Assembly: GCA_001773295.1 (NCBI GenBank)
Contig: MEWG01000018.1
Location: 220-14,557 of the forward strand
Length of the DNA stretch: 14,338 nucleotides
Reading direction: 5' to 3'
Source: a candidate division WWE3 bacterium RIFOXYD1_FULL_39_9
GTDB taxonomy: Bacteria; Patescibacteriota; WWE3; UBA101185; UBA10185
In this document: in pieces, positions 6,308 to 12,763 of the stretch
Position numbering within the stretch: the stretch's first letter is position 1
How the letters are laid out: each line of letters opens with the position of its first letter
Notes under the pieces: model-generated
Databases searched by the model: none
What the model was told of the DNA's origin: nothing
What the model saw: the letters and a program-made list of their open reading frames with translations, nothing else
Translations under genes and position numbers: made by a program

Positions 6308-7372
6308 TTACTTAATGACACCGCCGCCTAGCACTACATCGTCCTGATAAAATACTGCACTCTGTCCGGGAGCCACTGCAAATACCGGATTGTCTAACAC
6401 GACAGAAACACCGGAGTCGTTCTTTTGTATCTTACAGCTGTGTATCTCACCTAAATGACGGATTCGTACATCACAGGGCATTGCTGAGTCCCCTGACAAA
6501 GGATTAGAGACTATCCAGTGAACGTTTTCGACATCAAATTTTGATGAGAATACATCTTTCTGCTCACCTACTACTAAAGTATTTTCTGTTACATCTTTGG
6601 AAACAACATATAAAGGATTGCCAAAATATCTATTAACTTGAAATCCATGTCTTTGGCCGATCGTGTAAAACCAGGCGCCGCTATGTGTGCCGATAATTTC
6701 TCCGCCTACGGACAATACATTACCGGCTTTTTCGGGAACTCTTTTCTTGAGGAAATCCTTTATGTCGACTTCGCCAATAAAACATATTCCCATGCTTTCA
6801 GGTCGATCCATTGTTGGAAGACCTGCCTCTTTTGCTATTTTTCGAATTTCCTTTTTTGTATATCCTCCAACCGGAAAAAGTGTCCTGGCCAAATGTTCAC
6901 TATCTAAAAGGTATAAAAAGTACGACTGATCTTTTGTTGAATCTACTCCCTTTAGAAGTGAGAATTTTCCATTCTCCTCACTCACTCTTGCGTAATGTCC
7001 GGTTGCGACATAATCAAATCCGCTTTTCAAAGCCCACTCGTAAAATAAACCGAACTTAATTTCTTTGTTGCACAAAACATCAGGATTCGGAGTTCTGCCA
7101 TTTTGATATTCTGTGTAAAAATAATCTATAACTTTGCTTTTGTATTGATCAATAAAGTCTAGATGTTCAAATTTTATGTCCAAATGTGAAGCGGAAGCTA
7201 CTGCATAAGATCTGTCGGCCTCGGCGGTACATCCATCTGCTTTGGTGTCCCAACACTGCATATACACGCCGACAACTTCATAGCCCTGCTTCTTAAGAAG
7301 ATGCGCTGCAACTGACGAATCAACGCCTCCGCTCAAACCTATAGCTACTTTTTTCTTTTCCATATTTTTCAC
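6308..7372 (-). CDS. mnmA: tRNA-specific 2-thiouridylase MnmA
   Basis: MnmA activates uridine 34 of Lys, Glu and Gln tRNAs with ATP and inserts sulfur relayed from a persulfide. The 354-residue length is normal for the family. The PP-loop SGGVDSS is at 14-20. Two catalytic cysteines are present: C101 in NPDVLCNKEIKFG and C197 in GICFIGE. ATGHYAR at 123-129, DQSYFLY at 148-154 and TIGQRHG at 237-243 are further family signatures. The start is called at GTG 7370-7372 because TATAAT ends 6 bases upstream; an ATG three codons later (7363) would also give a complete protein. The gene converges with the M23 gene with a 4-base gap and no terminator between. Confidence 0.96.
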   Translation of the reverse strand: MKNMEKKKVAIGLSGGVDSSVAAHLLKKQGYEVVGVYMQCWDTKADGCTAEADRSYAVASASHLDIKFEHLDFIDQYKSKVIDYFYTEYQNGRTPNPDVLCNKEIKFGLFYEWALKSGFDYVATGHYARVSEENGKFSLLKGVDSTKDQSYFLYLLDSEHLARTLFPVGGYTKKEIRKIAKEAGLPTMDRPESMGICFIGEVDIKDFLKKRVPEKAGNVLSVGGEIIGTHSGAWFYTIGQRHGFQVNRYFGNPLYVVSKDVTENTLVVGEQKDVFSSKFDVENVHWIVSNPLSGDSAMPCDVRIRHLGEIHSCKIQKNDSGVSVVLDNPVFAVAPGQSAVFYQDDVVLGGGVIK

Positions 7373-7378
7373 AGCGGA

Positions 7379-7384
7379 ATTATA
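7379..7384 (-). promoter_or_regulatory. -10 box, apparent leaderless promoter of mnmA
   Basis: The minus strand shows a perfect TATAAT, then TTCCGC, then GTG (7370-7372). The 6-base gap predicts a transcript starting at the GTG. No Shine-Dalgarno or convincing -35 is seen. The box lies in the 26-base gap after the HEPN-like gene, so mnmA can be transcribed independently. Confidence 0.65.
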
Positions 7385-7398
7385 CTAGATAAATTAAT

Positions 7399-7929
7399 TT
7401 AAGGTTGCACGATCGAGGTCACATCCTCCGGCACCGGTTTATTGTTTAGTTTACAGCCTGCAACGGATGCGTGCATCGTAGTTATAATTTCATCGACGAT
7501 TTCCATTGATTCCTCGTACGAAAGCTTCCTAAAGTTATGTGGGAAGTAATGAAAAACCAAATTTCTACCGCGTTTCCAGACTGCCCAAAGTTGTTCCATG
7601 ATGGGCTTCTTACCTACGGCTGATTTACATTTCTTTGAGAAAACATTGCGTATTTCTCTTTGATATCTAGGATTTAACAAACGCCCTATACGTATCTCGT
7701 CACCATAGTATTCTTCGTGTTTTATTATCTTGAGATCCAAAAAAAGCTTTTTTAGAAACCCTTCGTACGCTTTAGCGAATGGAAAAACGATAAACGAGTA
7801 ATCGGTCATCATAGAGCCAACCTTATTGTTGCGGACAAAATCAATTAAAATTTCGCCATCGTTAATTAAGTCCTGAATTTCCGGTTGAAGATAGCCCCAA
7901 AGCCAAGAGTCACGTTCAATAAGATTCAT
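7399..7929 (-). CDS. Small HEPN-like (RnlA-type) putative ribonuclease
   Basis: This 176-residue, mostly helical protein carries RNLVFH at 122-127, a match to the HEPN ribonuclease motif R-x4-6-H in its common RN-x3-H form. An upstream helix FAKAYEGFLKKLF (51-63) holds an acidic residue, E56, that could correspond to the essential Glu of HEPN toxins. The helix content, the E...RNxxxH order and the YEGFLKKL sequence recall the C-terminal toxin domain of RnlA/LsoA, but RnlA is about twice this length and this protein seems to be the catalytic domain alone (from memory, unverified). No RnlB-like antitoxin is adjacent: mnmA lies downstream and a membrane protein upstream. If active it would cut RNA; a nucleic-acid-binding role without catalysis is possible. 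Confidence 0.6.
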   Translation of the reverse strand: MNLIERDSWLWGYLQPEIQDLINDGEILIDFVRNNKVGSMMTDYSFIVFPFAKAYEGFLKKLFLDLKIIKHEEYYGDEIRIGRLLNPRYQREIRNVFSKKCKSAVGKKPIMEQLWAVWKRGRNLVFHYFPHNFRKLSYEESMEIVDEIITTMHASVAGCKLNNKPVPEDVTSIVQP

Positions 7930-7935
7930 GAAAAA

Positions 7936-7941
7936 ATATTA
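7936..7941 (-). promoter_or_regulatory. -10 box, apparent leaderless promoter of the HEPN-like gene
   Basis: On the minus strand TAATAT is followed by six bases and then ATG (7927-7929). TGG directly before it makes an extended -10 (TGnTAATAT). A second TATAAT lies further upstream at 7959-7964 and would give a leader of about 25 nt. There is no Shine-Dalgarno site. Confidence 0.5.
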
Positions 7942-7984
7942 CCACAGGAAAATTAACTATTATAGATTTGGAAAATAAAAGGCG

Positions 7985-8560
7985 TTATTTATCGGAAAAT
8001 GAGCCAATATAATTGTTCTCTGAACCAAGCTTTTCTACCGGCACCAGTATGAGATTATATTTACGACCTGTGTCGCCTGCGTATTCTTTGTAGATCAAAC
8101 CTAACTGTTCATCCTGACCCGAGACGCTAAAGGTTCTTGAAGTCGATCCCCATCCGGTTTTTACATATAATTTTACATATTTGTGGCTGTCCCACGAACT
8201 ATCGTAGGGAATTTGAACTAAAAATTGTTCCGAATTACCCCCACTAAAAACACCAATTTTCTTGCCTGAAGTTAAATTATCTGAGCATTCTTCCTCGGAA
8301 TTACAAAGGTAAGCGTACAAATCCCAAGTACCGCCTACCGACGTGACTTCGACACTAATGCCTCTTCCTCCGGCTAACACAACATCTGACGTGCCTTTAA
8401 CAGATACGGCAGACTTACCCCAAGAAGTAGCTCCCCAGTAAATTATCGGAATTGAAATAAAAAGAAAAATGAAGAAAAGTACAAGAGGAGATACGTACCC
8501 GTTTTTTGTAACTTGGAGAGGATTTTGGAATCGAAAATTCACATTCTTGGACAGAATCAT
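7985..8560 (-). CDS. Membrane-anchored hypothetical protein
   Basis: This 191-residue protein has an N-terminal cytoplasmic segment of about 23 residues with several basic residues, one strong transmembrane helix at about 24-43 (VSPLVLFFIFLFISIPIIYW) and an extracytoplasmic beta-prone domain of about 145 residues. Two cysteines (C86 and C92) lie close enough to form a small disulfide loop. Gly/Ser and aromatic residues are frequent. I do not recognise the family. It has its own promoter, shared back-to-back with the glycosyltransferase, so a surface or envelope role is possible (inference). The ATG at 8558-8560 is supported by TATTAT six bases upstream. The 55-base gap to the HEPN-like gene has no clear terminator. 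Confidence 0.75.
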   Translation of the reverse strand: MILSKNVNFRFQNPLQVTKNGYVSPLVLFFIFLFISIPIIYWGATSWGKSAVSVKGTSDVVLAGGRGISVEVTSVGGTWDLYAYLCNSEEECSDNLTSGKKIGVFSGGNSEQFLVQIPYDSSWDSHKYVKLYVKTGWGSTSRTFSVSGQDEQLGLIYKEYAGDTGRKYNLILVPVEKLGSENNYIGSFSDK

Positions 8561-8566
8561 AAAGCT

Positions 8567-8572
8567 ATAATA
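8567..8572 (-). promoter_or_regulatory. -10 box, apparent leaderless promoter of membrane hypothetical
   Basis: On the minus strand TATTAT, then AGCTTT, then ATG (8558-8560): a 6-base gap and no Shine-Dalgarno. It is the left half of a compact divergent promoter region with the box at 8613-8618. Confidence 0.5.
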
Positions 8573-8612
8573 TCAAAATAATCACCCGTTAGTAACATCC
8601 AATGTTTCAGTA

Positions 8613-8618
8613 TATAAT
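8613..8618 (+). promoter_or_regulatory. -10 box, apparent leaderless promoter of the glycosyltransferase
   Basis: A perfect TATAAT is followed by 7 bases and then ATG at 8626. It lies inside the longer reading frame that would start at ATG 8602, which argues that 8602 is not the true start. TTAGTA at 8589-8594 is only a weak -35 candidate. Confidence 0.6.
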
Positions 8619-8625
8619 CGATGCT

Positions 8626-9747
8626 ATGAAGCGACCGAAAATAGCATTAGCACACGAGTTTTTGGCCCAATTCGGAGGGGCGGAAAAGACGTTGGAGGCA
8701 ATAGCGGAGATTTATCCGGAAGCTCCAATTTATACTGCAAAGTATACCCCCGAAACAATGCCGGAAAGCATAAAAAAGAGAAAAATAATCGCGCCAAAAA
8801 ATGGTCTTGTTAATCGTGCTGCCAAATTCTTTTTTACATTCATGATGGCACCGGTGTTCGAAAGCTTTAACTTTGATGATTACGACATTATAGTTTCTGA
8901 CGGTAATACCTGGAACAAAGGAATCCTAACTAAACCAAATCAACTTCATATTACTTATATTCACACTCCGCCGAGATTTCTTTATCACTACTCAACAGAA
9001 AATACAAAAAGAGACAAATGGTACTTTAAGCTGTTTTTCAGCTATATAGATAACCTTTTAAGAATTTGGGATTACGTTGCCGCGCAGAGACCGGATTTTA
9101 TCCTCACTAATTCCAAAGAGACACAAAAACGAATACAAAAATTTTACAGACGTAATGCTGTTGTTATATATCCGCCAGTTGACGTTAACCACAGTACTGT
9201 AATTGAAAATAAAAGCATACAGAAGCCATATTACGTAGCGGTGGGAAGATTAATTAAATATAAAAACTTTGATTTGTTGATTCAGGCTTTTAACATGCTT
9301 GGACTTCCGCTAATGATTATCGGAGACGGGGCGTACGCCAGAACACTAAAGGGCATGGCATCCGAAAACATTACATTTATGGGGAGAATTTCGGATACCG
9401 AAAAACACAGAGTTCTTTCTAATGCACTAGGACTAATAAATCCGGTGAAGGACGAGGATTTTGGAATAGTCCCGGTTGAAGCTATGGCTCACGGTATTCC
9501 TGTACTTGCCCACGATTCCGGCGGACACAGGGAAACTGTAATTGAAGGTGTAAATGGCATGTTCTTTTCAGAACTTACAGTTGAATCAATAGTTAATGCC
9601 ATGAAAACCTTTGATAACAATGCAAGAAACGGAGCGTACGATAAAAATAAAATTAGACAAAGCGCAGAAAGATTTTCCAAAGAGAGATTTAAAGAAGAAC
9701 TTAAACAATTTGTAGAAGAAAAATGGAATAATTTCAGTAGAGCGTAA
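8626..9747 (+). CDS. GT4-family glycosyltransferase
   Basis: This 373-residue GT-B retaining glycosyltransferase transfers a sugar from a nucleotide-sugar donor, probably in envelope polysaccharide or glycolipid synthesis. The N-terminal acceptor domain begins IALAHEFLAQFGGAEK, with the GG pair typical of the family. The C-terminal Glycos_transf_1 domain has VGRLIKYKN, IIGDGAY and E277-DFGIVPV-E285, the E-x7-E donor-site motif, followed by AMAHGIPVLAHDSGGHRETV. The ATG at 8626 is preferred over an in-frame ATG at 8602 because a -10 box lies between them and the domain begins at once. The donor and acceptor cannot be read from sequence. It heads the plus-strand block; fpg starts 32 bases after its stop. 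Confidence 0.9.
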   Translation: MKRPKIALAHEFLAQFGGAEKTLEAIAEIYPEAPIYTAKYTPETMPESIKKRKIIAPKNGLVNRAAKFFFTFMMAPVFESFNFDDYDIIVSDGNTWNKGILTKPNQLHITYIHTPPRFLYHYSTENTKRDKWYFKLFFSYIDNLLRIWDYVAAQRPDFILTNSKETQKRIQKFYRRNAVVIYPPVDVNHSTVIENKSIQKPYYVAVGRLIKYKNFDLLIQAFNMLGLPLMIIGDGAYARTLKGMASENITFMGRISDTEKHRVLSNALGLINPVKDEDFGIVPVEAMAHGIPVLAHDSGGHRETVIEGVNGMFFSELTVESIVNAMKTFDNNARNGAYDKNKIRQSAERFSKERFKEELKQFVEEKWNNFSRA

Positions 9748-9779
9748 CATTTTGCCACTGCCTGTTTTCATACTTGAAT

Positions 9780-10631
9780 ATGCCAGAACTTCCTGAAGTG
9801 CACACAATTGCATCAGATCTTAAAAAACATATCGCGGGACATACTATTCTCGATGTAGAACCTGTGGGTAATTACAAGATCAGCGGAGATTACTCAAAAT
9901 TAATTAATTCAGAAATTACCAATGTAACTAGAATTGCAAAAAACATAGTTATCGAAACTAACCTACCCGATACCGTTTTGGTAATTCATTTAGCTATGAC
10001 TGGAAGAGTGTTGGTCACAGAACCGCTTGATTATTCAGGGGAATGGGTACGTGTTGTATTCCGACTATCAAAAGATACTACAGTAATACCTTTAATCTTC
10101 TCGGATATGCGAATGTTTGGAAAAGTTACTGTGATTAATAGAGAAGAGTTAGAAAAGTTGCAAAATAAATACGGGATCGAACCTATATCCCCAACTGCTA
10201 CAGCAGATAAATTCTTCGAGGCTCTAAAATCCAAAAACACAATTATTAAAAACGCGCTGCTTGATCAATCAATTGTCGCAGGTCTTGGTAATATTTATGC
10301 TTCTGATGCTATGTTTCTGGCAGGTATTCGTCCAGAAACAATGACTAAGGCCATAAACTATGAAGAAGCCTCAAAACTATTCGAAACTGCGAAACAAGTA
10401 CTAAAAGAAGGAATTGAGAAAAGAGGTTCGACATTGCCTGACAAAATGTACGTTGATATATTCGGCAATGAAGGTAAGTATCAGGAAAACTTTAAGATTT
10501 ACATGCAAAAAAAGTGTCCGACTTGTAAAACCGGAGTAGTATACAAAAGAATTCAAGGAAGAGGTTCCTACTTCTGCCCAAAGTGCCAGCCCATCAAAAT
10601 AATTGAAGCTTCACAAAAGAGTTTGTTGTAA
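9780..10631 (+). CDS. mutM: Formamidopyrimidine-DNA glycosylase (Fpg/MutM)
   Basis: This bifunctional base-excision glycosylase/AP lyase removes 8-oxoguanine and formamidopyrimidines. Its 283 residues begin MPELPEV: P2 (after Met removal) is the Schiff-base nucleophile and E3 is catalytic, so ATG 9780 must be the start rather than the in-frame TTG at 9774. K54 (RIAKNI) matches the conserved lysine. The helix-two-turn-helix carries DQSIVAGLGNIYASD at 162-176. A complete zinc finger has C246, C249, C266 and C269 with QGRGSYFCPKCQ, including R261. All catalytic and DNA-contact motifs look intact. recF begins 2 bases after its stop, so the two are likely co-translated. A 4/6 match to -10 (CATACT, 9769-9774) lies 5 bases before ATG, which is weak. 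Confidence 0.96.
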   Translation: MPELPEVHTIASDLKKHIAGHTILDVEPVGNYKISGDYSKLINSEITNVTRIAKNIVIETNLPDTVLVIHLAMTGRVLVTEPLDYSGEWVRVVFRLSKDTTVIPLIFSDMRMFGKVTVINREELEKLQNKYGIEPISPTATADKFFEALKSKNTIIKNALLDQSIVAGLGNIYASDAMFLAGIRPETMTKAINYEEASKLFETAKQVLKEGIEKRGSTLPDKMYVDIFGNEGKYQENFKIYMQKKCPTCKTGVVYKRIQGRGSYFCPKCQPIKIIEASQKSLL

Positions 10632-10633
10632 AT

Positions 10634-11701
10634 ATGCGCATACACAATATCAACCTCCACAACTTCAGAAATCACGGAAAGTATACATGCGTCTTTGAAA
10701 ATGATCTGACGATCATTTACGGGGTCAATGGTGCAGGTAAAACCAACCTCCTTGAGGCGATATACGTTTTGGCAACATCAAAGTCCCCTAGAACAAAATA
10801 CGACAGCGATCTGATTGAGCTCAAAAAGAATTTTGCGACAATAACAGGTGTAATTGATTCAAATGGAGATGAGTATAATCTGGAACTACAGGTGCTTCGT
10901 AGCGAGTTGAATCCTAACCTATCCGTTAAAAAAGCCAAAGTTAATAAAGTAATTAAGACTATCGCCTATTTTTGTGGTGTGTTTAATGCTGTTCTGTTTA
11001 CTCCTCAAGATATCGACATTATTACAGGATCTCCCGGCGTAAGAAGAAGATATTTGGATTTACTGCTCGCCCAGATCGACCCAAATTACAAGAAAAGTCT
11101 GTCTTTGTACAATAAATCGTTAAAACAAAGAAACAAATTGCTGGAAGATATTAGAAAAGAAGGCAGGGGCAGAGATCAAATACCCTTTTGGGATAATATT
11201 ATTGTTCAAAACGGTCTTATTCTCCAGAGTGGTAGACAAAAGTATATTAATTACATAAACTCCCGGCTTTCTTCACTAACAGAAGAGTTAGACAACAAAC
11301 ACAAAGAAGCAAAAATAATCTACAAGGAGAATGAGATTTCTCAGGATAAGCTCGATAAACATCTTGAAATAGATATCAGAGCTCAAACTACTTTGATCGG
11401 ACCACATCGAGACGATTTCCATGTTGAACTTGGAACTTTTGACGTAGGACAGTTTGGTTCAAGAGGTCAACAGCGCACTCTCTTACTTTGCCTAAAACTT
11501 CTGGAGATTGAATATTTTGAACAAGAAAGAGGTCAAAGACCGGTACTTTTGCTGGATGATATCTTCTCTGAGCTAGATAGCAGTCACAAGAACGCCGTTA
11601 TGGAGGTTATTGGGAAACAACAAACGATCATTACATCGGCGGAAGATATTCGAGAACTTGGGCTGGAACTATCTGGAACTCCTCACGTTATTAGGCTCTA
11701 A
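10634..11701 (+). CDS. recF: DNA replication/repair protein RecF
   Basis: RecF is an SMC/ABC-type ATPase that binds ssDNA-dsDNA junctions and helps RecOR load RecA at gaps. At 355 residues it is full length. It opens with the family pattern of a short strand plus NFRNH (9-13). Walker A GVNGAGKT is at 30-37, IGPHRDDF at 255-262, the ABC signature FGSRGQQR at 274-281 and Walker B VLLLDDIFSELD at 304-315. The middle is helical as in the RecF lobe II arm. It starts 2 bases after fpg with no promoter or Shine-Dalgarno visible, so it probably depends on fpg transcription and translation. dnaA and dnaN, common recF neighbours, are not in the window; it sits in a repair cluster instead. Confidence 0.96.
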   Translation: MRIHNINLHNFRNHGKYTCVFENDLTIIYGVNGAGKTNLLEAIYVLATSKSPRTKYDSDLIELKKNFATITGVIDSNGDEYNLELQVLRSELNPNLSVKKAKVNKVIKTIAYFCGVFNAVLFTPQDIDIITGSPGVRRRYLDLLLAQIDPNYKKSLSLYNKSLKQRNKLLEDIRKEGRGRDQIPFWDNIIVQNGLILQSGRQKYINYINSRLSSLTEELDNKHKEAKIIYKENEISQDKLDKHLEIDIRAQTTLIGPHRDDFHVELGTFDVGQFGSRGQQRTLLLCLKLLEIEYFEQERGQRPVLLLDDIFSELDSSHKNAVMEVIGKQQTIITSAEDIRELGLELSGTPHVIRL

Positions 11702-11748
11702 ATCAAGCTATTTTTATCTTGCGGTAAATATGCGAGAATTATTACGAA

Positions 11749-12738
11749 ATGTTTTTCCCGGAATTTACCATAACTCAAAAGGTTCTTAAGAACATAGGTT
11801 TTATTGAGTATTACCGAGCAATAATCGAAAACACCGTTATTCTGCAAAACTGGGAAAATCAACTTAAAAAAGAAGCAAAAATCGCCTTTATTTACTCTAC
11901 TCTGCAAGAACAAGGCATAAATGTCCACTATGATGCGGTAAAACGGTCACTGGATAACATGGAAAAAAATGTTCCTGCTGAAATAGTAAACCTGGATAAC
12001 ACTTATAACTCGCTCAGCGAAATTGCCAGAGGGCAGGAACTTGATGAGGTGGATATCAAATTTTTACATAAAGAACTTTGCCAAAACCTTATTCCTAAAA
12101 TGAAACTTGGCGTTTACAGAAATAACAAAGTTCAAGGCAAACCAATGCCGGAACAGATACTTGCAGATGTGGTTGAGTTGTTTGACTGGTTCAATAGCCT
12201 GGATGCAAAAGAAATTCACCCGATCGTTACTGCAGCCATCCTAAAGGCTCGACTTGAAACAATCATGCCTTTTGACAACTTCAATTCGGTTACAATCGAT
12301 TACCTAATTCAGCTTGTTTTCAAAATTACCGGATACGCATTTAAGGATTACGTGACCGTGCCGGCCTATTACCAAAAAACTAAAAGTGAAATGAAAAGTG
12401 CACTTACAACCGCCACTGACGAAATGGATTTCACAGACTGGATAGAATACTTTACAGAGGGCGTAGCTCTGCAGGTCTCAAGTGTGCAAGAAAAGGTTAA
12501 AACGCTTGCCAAAGACACTAAAATTGCCAAGGCATCCGGCCGCTACAAGCTCTCGGAGAGACAAGAAAAAATCATCGAATTTATTCAAAACTACGGGATG
12601 CTCCAAAACAAAGACTTTTCGAAAGTATTCCCTAACATATCGGAAGATTCGGTTCTCAGAGACCTTAAAGTACTAATAGAAAAAGGCATAATCGAGAAAA
12701 ACGGCAGCACAAAATCCTCAAGATACGAACTAAAATAG
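11749..12738 (+). CDS. Fic-fold protein with lost catalytic motif and C-terminal winged helix
   Basis: This 329-residue protein has the order of Fic AMP-transferases with a DNA-binding tail: a helical N-terminus with an IIEN segment (25-28) like the inhibitory-helix E-G/N, the Fic core (about 90-215), and a winged helix (about 267-329; LSERQEKIIEFI to the wing SSRYEL). The catalytic loop HPFx(D/E)GNGRxxR is degenerate: residues 173-181 read MPFDNFNSV, so the catalytic His is Met, both Gly are replaced, and Arg is Val; only P174, F175 and N179 remain. The preceding helix EIHPIVTAAILKARLETI (155-172) is normal for Fic. AMPylation is therefore unlikely. A ligand-sensing transcription regulator or structural role is more probable (inference). 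A weak -10 candidate, AATTAT (11737-11742), lies 6 bases before ATG. Confidence 0.8.
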   Translation: MFFPEFTITQKVLKNIGFIEYYRAIIENTVILQNWENQLKKEAKIAFIYSTLQEQGINVHYDAVKRSLDNMEKNVPAEIVNLDNTYNSLSEIARGQELDEVDIKFLHKELCQNLIPKMKLGVYRNNKVQGKPMPEQILADVVELFDWFNSLDAKEIHPIVTAAILKARLETIMPFDNFNSVTIDYLIQLVFKITGYAFKDYVTVPAYYQKTKSEMKSALTTATDEMDFTDWIEYFTEGVALQVSSVQEKVKTLAKDTKIAKASGRYKLSERQEKIIEFIQNYGMLQNKDFSKVFPNISEDSVLRDLKVLIEKGIIEKNGSTKSSRYELK

Positions 12739-12750
12739 CCTCTCAGGGTG

Positions 12751-12756
12751 TAAAAT
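12751..12756 (+). promoter_or_regulatory. -10 box, apparent leaderless promoter of the DNA ligase
   Basis: TAAAAT is followed by 7 bases and then ATG at 12764. The intervening AAGGG is too close to the start codon to be a normal Shine-Dalgarno site. The box overlaps the short gap after the Fic-like gene, so the ligase may have its own start of transcription as well as read-through. Confidence 0.45.
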
Positions 12757-12763
12757 AAGGGTT

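Noticed and set aside
6301..6310. Bidirectional terminator between the M23 gene and mnmA
   Set aside because: Only 4 bases separate the stop codons and no inverted repeat with a T-run is visible there.
8602..8625. Longer start for the glycosyltransferase (ATG at 8602)
   Set aside because: A TATAAT box lies inside this extension 7 bases before ATG 8626, and the family's N-terminus begins right after 8626; nothing promoter-like precedes 8602.
9774..9779. TTG start for Fpg two codons upstream
   Set aside because: The catalytic proline must follow the initiator Met, so only ATG 9780 gives MPELPEV.
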